Below are positions 17,081 to 25,854 of a stretch of DNA of 64,000 nt, in pieces; the stretch's first letter is position 1, and every line of letters starts with the position of its first letter. The stretch is from positions 310,001-374,000 of the forward strand of contig NZ_JAFKCU010000001.1 of NCBI RefSeq assembly GCF_017254845.1, written 5' to 3'. The translations under genes were made by a program, and so were the position numbers. Below the pieces are notes generated by a model. It did no database searches and was not told where the DNA came from. It saw only the letters and a list, made by a program, of their open reading frames with translations. Source of the DNA: Algoriphagus pacificus. GTDB taxonomy: Bacteria > Bacteroidota > Bacteroidia > Cytophagales > Cyclobacteriaceae.

Positions 17081-17908
17081 ATGAAAAACCTAAAGCTTAC
17101 CGCTGTAGCGATACTCTTCTTTTCAGTTTCATTTACTCTCAAAGCTTCTGTTGACACGGTTTCAACTTACAGTAAAGTGATGAACAAAGAGATCAAAGCG
17201 GTAGTCATCACTCCTGATTCTTACAATTCAAATCAAGAATATCCCGTCGTTTATTTGCTGCATGGTTATTCAGGCAATTATGCCTCTTGGATCAAAAGTG
17301 CTCCACAGATTGAAGCATTGGCAAATCAATACGAAATGATTTTGGTAACTCCCGACGGGAACTTTGATAGTTGGTATTGGGACAGTCCCGTGGATCCAAG
17401 GTCCAAATATGAGACTTACTTCACTGAAGAACTGATCCCATTTATAGACCAGAATTACAGTACCAAGTCCAGCAAAGAAGGAAGAGCTATCACCGGATTA
17501 AGTATGGGAGGTCATGGAGCATTGTATTTGGCAATTCGCCATCAGGATATTTTCGGAGTGGCAGGCAGTCAAAGTGGCGGGGTAGATATCGGTCCTTTTC
17601 CGGAAAACTGGAACATGAAAAGCTACTTAGGATCAAGAGCAGAGTTTCCCGAGAGATGGAAAGAATATTCTGTCATGGGTCAACTTCATTTATTGAGTAG
17701 AAATAATCTCCCGCTAGTCATTCACTGCGGTACTGGCGACTTTTTCTATCAAGTCAATTTGAAACTACACGAAGAGCTGACTTACTTAAATATCCCGCAT
17801 AGCTTTACTTCAAATCCCGGTGGACATACTTGGGATTATTGGAGAGAATCTGTTCAATATCAATTGTTGTTTTTTCATAATTATTTTGAAAGTGCAACAG
17901 CTAAATAG
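17081..17908 (+). CDS. Secreted esterase, S-formylglutathione hydrolase/esterase D-like
   Basis: 275 residues with a signal peptide (about 1-22). An alpha/beta-hydrolase fold follows: YLLHGYSGNYASW (oxyanion region, about 58-70), nucleophile motif GLSMGGHGAL (Ser at about 145), an acid in the HCGTGDFF segment and a histidine in GGHTWDYW near the C-terminus. This matches the esterase D family, which includes feruloyl esterases and mycolyl-transferase-like proteins. With the signal peptide it acts in the periplasm or outside, so a role in formaldehyde detoxification is unlikely. Substrate unknown. Confidence 0.88.
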   Translation: MKNLKLTAVAILFFSVSFTLKASVDTVSTYSKVMNKEIKAVVITPDSYNSNQEYPVVYLLHGYSGNYASWIKSAPQIEALANQYEMILVTPDGNFDSWYWDSPVDPRSKYETYFTEELIPFIDQNYSTKSSKEGRAITGLSMGGHGALYLAIRHQDIFGVAGSQSGGVDIGPFPENWNMKSYLGSRAEFPERWKEYSVMGQLHLLSRNNLPLVIHCGTGDFFYQVNLKLHEELTYLNIPHSFTSNPGGHTWDYWRESVQYQLLFFHNYFESATAK

Positions 17909-17950
17909 GGTGAATAAAGAAGTTGAGATTTTAAAGATGAAACAGCTCCC

Positions 17951-19429
17951 GTGAATGCTACGAAATTAACCAGACAAATGGGGCTTTTGGCCCTAATTGC
18001 TACGGGAGTTTGCTCCATGCTTGGGGCGTCTATTAACGTTGTTCCATTTATGATTCAGCGTAATGTTCCCGGTATCGGGCCTTACGTTTTGCCAGCATTT
18101 TTATTTGCTGCTATCCCTGCCTTATTTGCTGCTCTAGCTTACGGCATTCTGGCTTCAGCCATGCCCCGTGCCGGCGGAAGTTATATTTATGCAAGTCGAG
18201 GCCTCAATCCCTATATGGGTTTTGTAGCCAGCTTTTCCCAATGGTTTGGTTTATCGATTGTTATTGGTGTCATCGCTTATATCACTATTCCTTTTATCCG
18301 GGATGTGACCTCTAGTTTCGGTTGGGAAAATGTTTCTCATATATTGGAAAAAGGATGGGTAAGAGTTGGACTGGCTTTGGGACTGATTTGGGGTTTTGTG
18401 GGAGTAAACATTCGCGGCTTAAAATCTTACGAGAGGATTGTATTGCCTATGATGTTTTTGATGTTTGCGCTTGGAGGGATTGTAATCATATCAGGACTTC
18501 TATTTGATTCATCTGATTTTTTAACTGCTCTTCAGGAAAAAGAAGGAAGAACCTTTACACCCACAACAGATATCGCATTTGATTGGCGAATCTTTTTATC
18601 AGCAGCGGCATTACTCTTCTCTAGTTTTATTGGGTTCGATTCTATTGCCCAAGCAGGAGGAGAAGCCAAAAACCCGACTAAATCCCTACCTCAGGCAATT
18701 TTACTTGCAATTCTTGGGGTCGGAGCTTTCTACTTTTTATTCGCTGCGGCGGTTTATCATATTGTTCCATGGAGTTTTGTGGCGGCAGAAGCGATGGAAA
18801 AAGACATTACAGCCCCAGGACTTTTAAGCTATGTATTGCCTTCAGGTTGGGGGATTGCTATTTTGGTAGGTGCAGCAATAGCTTTAATCAACGATTTACC
18901 AGCCATGCTTTTATCAGTTTCCAGATTAATGTTTGCCTGGGCAAAAGATGGGATTTTCCCAAAAGCCATTTCAAAAATCCATCCGAAAAACAACACGCCA
19001 TATGTAGCTCTCGTTGTTGCCGGACTTATGGCGAGTATAGGCGTTTTGGGTTCACATTTTGCCGGGGATTTCTTTTTGGGAATAGATATCATGGTAACTT
19101 CAATGATGGTCAACTTCCTACTAATGTGTATTACTTTGGTATCTATCACCAAGGTTAATTCGAAAGTTGCAGAACGAATCTCTGTGATAAAAAACAGAAC
19201 GATTCAGTTAAGTATTGGCTGGCTAGGCATCCTTAGTTTAACAGGCTTTCTCGCCATACATACCTACAAAGATTTGACATCAGAGGTCAAAGAATGGTAT
19301 TTTCATTCTACTCCTATTTGGGTTATAGTGATGGGATTGGCCAGTATAATTTTCATTTATAACTGGAGAAGATTGAAAAAAAGTGAACCCAAATTATCAG
19401 AACGATTTTTAAACCTTCCAGAAGAATAA
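17951..19429 (+). CDS. APC-family amino acid permease, GTG start
   Basis: 492 residues with about 12 membrane helices. The first helix carries GVCSMLGASIN, in the position of the GxG substrate-binding loop of APC transporters, and PRAGGSYIYASRGLNP is the family motif after helix 2. The start is the GTG at 17951; the frame has a stop at 17924-17926 and no ATG before residue 10. It imports an amino acid or amine with protons or sodium, identity unknown. The downstream reductase-Rid gene begins 2 bases after its stop, so the two are one transcription unit and probably one pathway. Confidence 0.87.
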   Translation: MNATKLTRQMGLLALIATGVCSMLGASINVVPFMIQRNVPGIGPYVLPAFLFAAIPALFAALAYGILASAMPRAGGSYIYASRGLNPYMGFVASFSQWFGLSIVIGVIAYITIPFIRDVTSSFGWENVSHILEKGWVRVGLALGLIWGFVGVNIRGLKSYERIVLPMMFLMFALGGIVIISGLLFDSSDFLTALQEKEGRTFTPTTDIAFDWRIFLSAAALLFSSFIGFDSIAQAGGEAKNPTKSLPQAILLAILGVGAFYFLFAAAVYHIVPWSFVAAEAMEKDITAPGLLSYVLPSGWGIAILVGAAIALINDLPAMLLSVSRLMFAWAKDGIFPKAISKIHPKNNTPYVALVVAGLMASIGVLGSHFAGDFFLGIDIMVTSMMVNFLLMCITLVSITKVNSKVAERISVIKNRTIQLSIGWLGILSLTGFLAIHTYKDLTSEVKEWYFHSTPIWVIVMGLASIIFIYNWRRLKKSEPKLSERFLNLPEE

Positions 19430-19431
19430 TC

Positions 19432-20880
19432 ATGATTGGAAAAATTGAATTAGCCAACAAATTGGAGATCTCTCGAATAGTTACGGGCCTATGGCAAATA
19501 GCTGATATGGAACGGGATGGTAAAACTTTAGATCCCGTTGCCACCTCAAACTATATGAAGCCCTATTTAGACGCCGGACTTTCTTCTTTTGATATGGCAG
19601 ATCATTATGGTTCGAGTGAAATTATAGCTGGGACATTTAAAAACAGCCTGTCCAATAAAAATGAGGTCCAACTTTTCACTAAATGGGTGCCAAAGCCAGG
19701 TAAAATAAGCCGAGATGATGTTCGTGAGGCAATACAGACTGCATTGGATAGGATGCAACAAACTTCCATTGACTTGTTACAATTTCATGCCTGGTTTTAC
19801 CCTGATCCAAGTTGGCTTGATGGTTTATTTTACTTAAAAGAACTTCAGGAAGAAGGGCTTATCAAACATCTTGGAGTGACCAATTTTGATTCTGCCCACC
19901 TTCGTATGGCTTGTGCAAGCGGTATACCTATTGTCAGCAATCAAATCTGCCATTCAGTAATCGACCAAAGAGCTTCGCATCAAATGAAAAAAGTCTGTGA
20001 AACTTATGGTGTAAAACTTTTGGCATTCGGCACTTTAGCGGGAGGATTTCTGACTGATAAATGGCTAGGAAAATCAGAGCCTAAAAATGAAGAGTTGACC
20101 ACTTGGTCTCAAATGAAATACAAGCGTTTCATTGATGCAGCAGGCGGATGGGCCCCTTTTCAAAATGTTTTGAGTTCACTTAAGAGCATTGCTGATAAAC
20201 ACCAAGCATCTGTTGCCAACATAGCCACTAGATATATTCTGGAAAACCCAACTGTCGCGGCAGTAATCGTAGGAGCTCGACTAGGAGAAAGCGAGCATAT
20301 TGCCGATAATACCAAAATGCTGGAAATAGATTTATTACCTGAGGATATCGAAACAATAAAAAATGCTCAAAGTCAATTAAAACCCATTCCCGGAGACTGT
20401 GGGGACGAGTATAGGAAACCTCCTTTTTTAACTGCTTCTGGTGATTTAAGTGATCATTTGGAAACTATTCCCAAAGCTTTTACTCCAATCAAGACCGGAA
20501 AAAACAGAGAACAGATTTTTAGTGGGACAGAATGGGAAGAATATGCAGGTTACTGTCGAGCGGTGAAAGATGGAAATAGAATCCATATTTCAGGCACTAC
20601 TGCTACTCATGGTTCCATGATGATCGGAGGAAATGATCCAGCCGCACAAACTCATTTTGTGATCGACAAAATAGAAGGGGTATTGACTTCTTTTGGGGGC
20701 TCCTTGGCAGATGTCGTGCGAACTCGGATTTTTGTCAATGAGTTGAAAGACTGGGAGCCTGTTGCCCGTGCTCATGGAGAAAGGTTCAAAGGAATCAACC
20801 CGGCAAATACCTTGGTAGAAGCAAAACTAGTGGGTGAAGGCTATATGGTTGAAATTGAAGCAGAAGCTGTTTTAAGCTAA
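19432..20880 (+). CDS. Aldo/keto reductase fused to a Rid (YjgF/YER057c) domain
   Basis: 482 residues. The first ~325 form an aldo/keto reductase: tetrad positions look present as Asp/Tyr in DMADHYGSSE (about 54-63), Lys in LFTKWVPK and His in LLQFHAW, and GTLAGGFL and VIVGAR segments fit the NADPH site. The last ~130 residues (about 350-482) are a Rid domain: IHISGTTATHG, ADVVRTRIFVNELKDW and VEIEAEAV. As I align it, the catalytic arginine of RidA (in the PARS segment) is replaced by Asn in NPANTLVE, as in Rid subgroups without proven imine deaminase activity. The gene follows the APC permease by 2 bases and ends at a hairpin. Joint action on an imported amine or amino acid is inferred. Confidence 0.88.
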   Translation: MIGKIELANKLEISRIVTGLWQIADMERDGKTLDPVATSNYMKPYLDAGLSSFDMADHYGSSEIIAGTFKNSLSNKNEVQLFTKWVPKPGKISRDDVREAIQTALDRMQQTSIDLLQFHAWFYPDPSWLDGLFYLKELQEEGLIKHLGVTNFDSAHLRMACASGIPIVSNQICHSVIDQRASHQMKKVCETYGVKLLAFGTLAGGFLTDKWLGKSEPKNEELTTWSQMKYKRFIDAAGGWAPFQNVLSSLKSIADKHQASVANIATRYILENPTVAAVIVGARLGESEHIADNTKMLEIDLLPEDIETIKNAQSQLKPIPGDCGDEYRKPPFLTASGDLSDHLETIPKAFTPIKTGKNREQIFSGTEWEEYAGYCRAVKDGNRIHISGTTATHGSMMIGGNDPAAQTHFVIDKIEGVLTSFGGSLADVVRTRIFVNELKDWEPVARAHGERFKGINPANTLVEAKLVGEGYMVEIEAEAVLS

Positions 20881-20894
20881 GACATAAAAAGTAG

Positions 20895-20915
20895 GCTCCA
20901 TTAAATTAATGGAGC
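20895..20915. terminator. Bidirectional intrinsic terminator
   Basis: Near-perfect palindrome with arms gctccattaa and ttaatggagc around a single A (in practice an 8-bp stem). T-rich on the right, A-rich on the left (20886-20890). Lies between the reductase-Rid gene and the broken gene on the other strand. Confidence 0.78.
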
Positions 20916-21316
20916 TTATTTTTCTATTTCCACTTCAACTCCCGCTTTATTTTGCTCGGTAATCCATGTATCAACCCATTCAATTTTCTTATCAATTGCC
21001 TTAAGGTCTTTGGTTAAAATTGCAACTTGGGCATCTATTTCTTTTCTGATTCCTCAAGAAAAAATCAAACAATCCTAGATTCGGAATATAAGTCATAAGC
21101 AGCAACCAATAATTGTCTACCTGGAGTGTTGGTGTATCTATCATACTGGTCAATATCTGTCCGATCTTCCGCGTAAACAGGTTGATATGCCCCTTCAATA
21201 TCATCCCAAATCACCAATAAATAAGCGTAGGGAATTCTACTTTTGCGGCCATTTTCCAACCAATCTTCAAAAGTCTGTTCATCCAGGGATTTAGGAAAGC
21301 TGGCTCCTTCAAACAT
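20916..21316 (-). pseudogene. Broken small gene, unknown family
   Basis: An 83-codon frame (21316 down to 21065) starts MFEGASFPKSLDEQTFEDWL and stops at a TGA after YDLYSESRIV. Beyond it, in another frame, a coherent charged stretch runs down to a TAA at 20916-20918 (EIDAQVAILTKDLKAIDKKI is part of it). Reading through the TGA and adding one A to the A4 run near 21040 would join them into one ~130-residue protein. Both the stop and the shift lie within about 30 bases. I do not recognise the family. It could also be two sequencing errors, or a shorter functional gene. The serS gene lies upstream, a shared hairpin downstream. Confidence 0.55.
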
Positions 21317-21377
21317 AGAGATTAAATTTATAGGGCATTATTTAGTACTGACAAATCAGTTCTTTCTAATAAAAAAG

Positions 21378-21402
21378 CGTGAAGAGTATTTCTCCTCACG
21401 CA
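21378..21402 (-). terminator. Terminator after serS
   Basis: Stem gcgtga / tcacgc extended by gag / ctc across one mismatch, loop tattt, with A6 at 21372-21377 that reads as T6 on the minus strand. Confidence 0.8.
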
Positions 21403-21425
21403 TTTCTTATGTCGAAATTCAGTTT

Positions 21426-22697
21426 TTAGATTTTATCAAAACCCAAATAAGGATGCAATACTTTTGGCATATTGATTCCATCTGGAGTTTGGTTATTTTC
21501 TAAGATAGAAGCCACTATCCTTGGCAAAGCAAGTGCACTTCCATTTAGAGAATGTGCCAATTGGGTTTTCTTATCTTCTCCTTTGTATCGAAGTTTCAAA
21601 CGGTTGGACTGATAGGTCTCGAAATTAGAAACAGAACTTACTTCCAACCATCTTTCTTGAGCTGCAGAATAGACTTCCATATCATATGTCAAGGCAGAAG
21701 TGAAGCCCATATCACCTCCACAAAGTCTCAAAACCCGGTATGGCAATTCGAGCTTTTGCAATAATCCTTGCACATAGCTACTCATACTTTCCAATGTCTC
21801 GTAAGACTTGTCCGGATGCGTAATCTGAACAATCTCGACTTTGTCGAATTGATGCAATCTATTCAAACCTCTTACGTGTGCACCCCAACTTCCAGCTTCT
21901 CTTCTAAAGCATGGCGTGAAGCCTACATTTTTTATAGGAAGATCAGACTCAAAAAGAATGACATCTCTGTACAAATTTGTAATAGGAACTTCTGCCGTAG
22001 GGATCAAATACAAGTTATCTGCCGAAGCAAAATACATTTGTCCTTCTTTATCTGGCAATTGTCCTGTTCCGTAACCAGAGTCTTCATTGACTAAAATAGG
22101 TGGCTGTACTTCCATGTATCCCTGTGCCATAGCCTCATCTAAGAAGAAATTGACCAAAGCACGTTGAAGTCTGGCTCCTTTACCCTTGTAGACTGGGAAA
22201 CCAGCTCCTGCTATTTTTACTCCTAAATCAAAATCGATGATATCGTATTTTTTGATCAGCTCCCAGTGGGGTTGCTTGTCAGGATGCAAAGAAGGGATTT
22301 CTCCGTGTTCTAAAACGACTTCATTGTCCTCAGCAGATTTTCCTGCTGGTACTGAAGTATGTGGGACATTCGGGATGGTGTATAACAAAGCTTTTAGGGA
22401 TTCTTCTGCGGAAGAATTTTGATCCTCAAGCTCTTTAATCTGGATTTTAATTTGAGCAGTACGCTCTTTGATCTCCATTGCCTCAGCGGCTTTTCCCTCC
22501 TTCATCAGCATTCCTATTTGCTTGGAGATCGAGTTGGATTCTGCCTGTATTTGATCACGTTGGGTTTGAGTTGATTTTCTCAAATCATCTAAACTCAACA
22601 CTTCAGCAAGGACAGCTTCAGCATTTGGGAAATTTCTTTTTTGGAGTCCGGCCAATACACCGGCGTAGTTTTCTCGAATTTGATTAACTAACAGCAT
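21426..22697 (-). CDS. serS: Serine--tRNA ligase
   Basis: 423 residues, standard length. An N-terminal coiled-coil arm (about 1-110) binds the long arm of tRNA-Ser. The class II catalytic core contains motif 2 (PCFRREAGSWG, about 263-273) and motif 3 ([19 protein letters not shown], about 373-391). It charges tRNA-Ser with serine in the cytoplasm. It is preceded by a TAnnTTTG element (22723-22730) and followed by a hairpin terminator, so it is a single-gene unit. Confidence 0.97.
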   Translation of the reverse strand: MLLVNQIRENYAGVLAGLQKRNFPNAEAVLAEVLSLDDLRKSTQTQRDQIQAESNSISKQIGMLMKEGKAAEAMEIKERTAQIKIQIKELEDQNSSAEESLKALLYTIPNVPHTSVPAGKSAEDNEVVLEHGEIPSLHPDKQPHWELIKKYDIIDFDLGVKIAGAGFPVYKGKGARLQRALVNFFLDEAMAQGYMEVQPPILVNEDSGYGTGQLPDKEGQMYFASADNLYLIPTAEVPITNLYRDVILFESDLPIKNVGFTPCFRREAGSWGAHVRGLNRLHQFDKVEIVQITHPDKSYETLESMSSYVQGLLQKLELPYRVLRLCGGDMGFTSALTYDMEVYSAAQERWLEVSSVSNFETYQSNRLKLRYKGEDKKTQLAHSLNGSALALPRIVASILENNQTPDGINMPKVLHPYLGFDKI

Positions 22698-22722
22698 TTG
22701 AAAATCTTGGAAATTGAAGCCC

Positions 22723-22730
22723 CAAAGATA
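22723..22730 (-). promoter_or_regulatory. Putative -7 promoter element for serS
   Basis: On the minus strand tatctttg matches TAnnTTTG, 25 bases before the serS start. The -33 side falls inside the end of the upstream lipoprotein gene and shows no clear TTTG. Confidence 0.45.
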
Positions 22731-22736
22731 AGCATG

Positions 22737-23507
22737 TTATCGAACTATCACTGATTTACTGACAGATGAGAAGGGTCCTTCTAGCTCTTTCCCATCAGTT
22801 CTAAGCAAATTCACATGAACTTGATAAGATCCTTTCGGTAGATTGGCTACTCTTACAGGTTTCATCTCATCTATTTCGTACTGGTAGTCGTTGATTTTGA
22901 CCTGAACTTTAAGCCCATCAAGTTCCATGTCACCACCTATAACTAAAAAATCTACGATGATTTCTTCACCTTCAGTATAGGCCTGCTCATTTCTAGGATA
23001 ATTTACCGCCAAATAGGGTTCTGCTGAATATGGGAAGGGTCGGGAATCGCCAACTTGGAAATCTCTGTCAACATAATTTCCAAAATTCTTCAGGGCAAAA
23101 CCTTCATCATCCACCAAATAAGCAACTACTCTATAACTCCCCTCTGTCAATTCCCTTTGAAAAATAGGAGAATAAAAGCCAACAGGATCGCCTCCATTAA
23201 GGATATTGAAAAGCTTGAAACTCTGATTACCCTCTTGCTCAAACTCATAATTCTTGATGTTAAATTCAAAAGGAACTTTGCCTGGTTTAAAAACCTGGTT
23301 GCCTAATGGGGTGTACAATTCCAAAATCGCATCTGGGTAGCTCGATGAATCTTCGTATTGATAAAATGTTACTTTTGGTATATCCTGACTATCAGATGCA
23401 TTCACATCTCCGGTTTCGACTACAGATTCATTTATTTTCTTCTTTTCCTCCGAACAGCTGAAAACTAGAACAGAAAGCAGAATCAATGAAACGAGTATTT
23501 TATTCAT
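22737..23507 (-). CDS. Lipoprotein of unknown function
   Basis: 256 residues. The signal peptide ends in the lipobox LVFSC (cysteine about residue 18), followed by SEEKKK, so it should be membrane-anchored. The mature part looks all-beta and probably has two Ig-like halves (about 58-150 and 165-256): both contain a Y-rich strand pattern such as GSYRVVAYLVDDEG and GSYQVHVNLLRTDG, which may be an internal repeat. I do not recognise a named family. It lies upstream of serS on the same strand and divergent from the oxygenase gene. Confidence 0.8.
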   Translation of the reverse strand: MNKILVSLILLSVLVFSCSEEKKKINESVVETGDVNASDSQDIPKVTFYQYEDSSSYPDAILELYTPLGNQVFKPGKVPFEFNIKNYEFEQEGNQSFKLFNILNGGDPVGFYSPIFQRELTEGSYRVVAYLVDDEGFALKNFGNYVDRDFQVGDSRPFPYSAEPYLAVNYPRNEQAYTEGEEIIVDFLVIGGDMELDGLKVQVKINDYQYEIDEMKPVRVANLPKGSYQVHVNLLRTDGKELEGPFSSVSKSVIVR

Positions 23508-23583
23508 AACAGGACTAATTTGATACTAAAGATATTTAATTTTAAAGAAAAAAAGAGTTCTACCATATTTAACATAAACCGAC

Positions 23584-24561
23584 ATGGATATCCTTTTTGA
23601 TGAAATCCCAAGCTTGGATTTAGCCGATTTCACATCGGGTTCACCTGAAAAAAAAGCAGCATTTGTAAAGAAGCTTGGTGATGCATACGAAAATATCGGC
23701 TTTGTGGCCATCAAAAACCACGGTCTTTCACAGGATCTTCAAGATCGATTATATCAATCCATCAAAGATTTCTTTGCCTTGCCAGATGAAATCAAGACGA
23801 AATATGAAAAGCCAGAAATCGGTTTTCAAAGAGGCTATACCGGAAAGGGCAAAGAACATGCAAAAGGTAGAAATACAGGGGACCTGAAAGAGTTTTACCA
23901 TGTGGGACAGGAACTCTCCAGAATCCCAGACTCTGATCCAATTAAGTCAGAGTACCCTGCCAACCTTTGGCCGGAGGAAATCCCAGCTTTTCAACAAGAT
24001 GCAACAGAAGCCTACCAAACTTTGGAAAATGCCGGAAAAGCCATGCTTCGAGCAATTGCTCTAAATCTAGAACTTCCAGAAAACTATTTCGAGGATAAAG
24101 TAGCCTATGGAAATTCAATTTTGAGACAGATTCATTATTTCCCAATTGAAAACCCAGATGCTGTGCCAGCAGATGCGGTTCGCGCGGCTGAGCATGGCGA
24201 TATTAACCTGATCACCTTACTCATGGGCGCAAGTGCAGATGGTTTACAGGTGTTGAGAAAAGACGGAAAATGGATTCCAATCACTGCTTTGCCTGATCAA
24301 TTGGTTGTCAATGTGGGTGATATGCTGGAACGCCTCACCAACAAGAAACTAAAATCCACCATTCACCGGGTCGTAAATCCTCCAAAGGATAAAATGAATT
24401 CGAGCCGTTATTCAATCCCATTTTTTATGCATCCAAGATCCGAGATGGATTTGACTTGTCTTGAATCTTGCGTATCAGCAGAAAATCCAAAACAATTTAC
24501 CGATGCTACTGCAGGTGAATTTTTGGATGAGCGATTGAGAGAACTTGGCTTGAAGAAATAA
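23584..24561 (+). CDS. Isopenicillin N synthase-like 2-oxoglutarate/Fe(II) oxygenase
   Basis: 325 residues. An N-terminal DIOX_N-like region (about 6-130) has GFVAIKNHGL, and the jelly-roll core (about 170-290) contains the iron ligands: His and Asp in EHGDINLIT, and His in STIHRVVNP. The RYSIPFF motif supplies the Arg-x-Ser that binds the 2-oxoglutarate carboxylate. Such enzymes hydroxylate, desaturate or cyclise small molecules. The natural substrate is unknown; true penicillin synthesis is not implied. A chromate transporter gene starts one base after its stop, so they are cotranscribed. Confidence 0.88.
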   Translation: MDILFDEIPSLDLADFTSGSPEKKAAFVKKLGDAYENIGFVAIKNHGLSQDLQDRLYQSIKDFFALPDEIKTKYEKPEIGFQRGYTGKGKEHAKGRNTGDLKEFYHVGQELSRIPDSDPIKSEYPANLWPEEIPAFQQDATEAYQTLENAGKAMLRAIALNLELPENYFEDKVAYGNSILRQIHYFPIENPDAVPADAVRAAEHGDINLITLLMGASADGLQVLRKDGKWIPITALPDQLVVNVGDMLERLTNKKLKSTIHRVVNPPKDKMNSSRYSIPFFMHPRSEMDLTCLESCVSAENPKQFTDATAGEFLDERLRELGLKK

Positions 24562-24562
24562 G

Positions 24563-25762
24563 ATGTCCGTCAAAAAGGTACGATATTACCTTTTTCTGAA
24601 AGACATTCTTTTACTTTCAGTCACTGCTTTTGGGGGACCGCAAGCATTCCTTGCCATGCTCTTGGAGCGAATGGTGAAAGTAAGAGGGTACATTTCGGAA
24701 GATGATCTTTGGGAGCTGAATGCTTTATGCAATATGCTCCCAGGGCCATCTTCTACTCAATTGGTCTCAGCAATCGGGTTTAGAGTTGGTGGTCCTAACT
24801 TAGCCTATCTAGCGTTGATTGTCTGGATTCTTCCTGCAACCATGCTGATGACAGGCGCAGCCTTGTTGATCTCCTTTTTACAACAGAATACTCCCGGAGC
24901 GCTAAATTTTGCAAGGTTTATCCAACCAATGGCTATCGGTTTTATCATTTTTGCTGCTCAAAAGACAATAGGAAAAATGGTACAAAGTACCGAGGCAATG
25001 GTGCTAATGATGATCTCAGCATTCGTTTCATTTTTCTACAGTTCTCCTTACATTTTCCCGGTTCTATTGCTGATCGGAGGAATTAGTACTTCCATCAAGT
25101 ATAAAAAACAGCCAAAATTGGAGAAAGATGCTCCATTGAAAATCCAATGGCCGAACTTCTATCTATGGGGCGGAGTGCTGGTTTTGGCAGCAATTCTCGG
25201 TGGGATAACCAAATCCCATGAAATCTTGCTTTTTGAGAATTTCTATCGAAACGGTTCTTTGATATTTGGAGGGGGGCAGGTCTTGGTTCCTTATCTCTAC
25301 ACTGAGTTTGTTGATTTTAAACATTTTCTGAGTTCAGAGGAGTTTTTGACTGGCTATGCTATTTCACAGGCTATTCCAGGGCCTACTTTCAGCATTGCTT
25401 CTTACGTCGGCGCGCTTTCCATGCGCGAAGGAGGAACCCTAGGATTCCTTTTTGGAGGACTGATCGGAGCCGCTGGGATCTTTTTGCCAGGGATCTTTCT
25501 GATATTTTTTGTAATTCGATTTTGGGATCAATTGAAAGTATATAGACCAGTTCGAGCAGCGCTGGAAGGGATCAATGCGGTTTCATGCGGGATGTTGATT
25601 GCAGCAGCCTATTTACTTTTCGAACCTTTGGAAGCAAACGGAATGAATATATTTTTCATTTTGGCAACATATTCCATGTTGCAGTTTACCAAAATCTCCT
25701 CTCCTGCAATTATTGCCGGCGGGGTAACTTTAGGAATTCTATATAATTACTTTCTTGCCTGA
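24563..25762 (+). CDS. Chromate transporter (ChrA), two-domain form
   Basis: 399 residues with two homologous halves. Half one has FGGPQAFLAML and MLPGPSSTQL; half two has FGGGQVLVPYLY and AIPGPTFSIAS, the duplicated CHR motifs. About ten membrane helices are predicted. Long-chain ChrA proteins export chromate, probably by exchange; many family members may have other anions as substrates. It is translated right after the 2OG oxygenase (one base apart). The stop codon lies at the edge of a nested inverted repeat (25761-25815). Confidence 0.88.
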   Translation: MSVKKVRYYLFLKDILLLSVTAFGGPQAFLAMLLERMVKVRGYISEDDLWELNALCNMLPGPSSTQLVSAIGFRVGGPNLAYLALIVWILPATMLMTGAALLISFLQQNTPGALNFARFIQPMAIGFIIFAAQKTIGKMVQSTEAMVLMMISAFVSFFYSSPYIFPVLLLIGGISTSIKYKKQPKLEKDAPLKIQWPNFYLWGGVLVLAAILGGITKSHEILLFENFYRNGSLIFGGGQVLVPYLYTEFVDFKHFLSSEEFLTGYAISQAIPGPTFSIASYVGALSMREGGTLGFLFGGLIGAAGIFLPGIFLIFFVIRFWDQLKVYRPVRAALEGINAVSCGMLIAAAYLLFEPLEANGMNIFFILATYSMLQFTKISSPAIIAGGVTLGILYNYFLA

Positions 25763-25815
25763 AGTGGACGAAAAACCTTCAAAAAATAAGGTGAAGGAAC
25801 AAGTTTAGCCACTTC
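25761..25815 (+). terminator. Nested inverted repeat at the end of the chromate transporter gene
   Basis: Outer arms gaagtgg (25761-25767) and ccacttc (25809-25815), inner arms ccttc (25776-25780) and gaagg (25793-25797); an alternative inner pair is acctt / aaggt. It is followed by ggcgtttt. It can fold into a stacked hairpin and may act as a terminator or mRNA 3' stabiliser. Confidence 0.45.
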
Positions 25816-25854
25816 GGCGTTTTATTATCTAAATTCATTCCCTATATTTCATCT

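Noticed and set aside
18322-19158. Several overlapping plus-strand frames inside the APC permease
   Set aside because: Shadow frames of a membrane protein gene; no motif, and the permease frame is complete.
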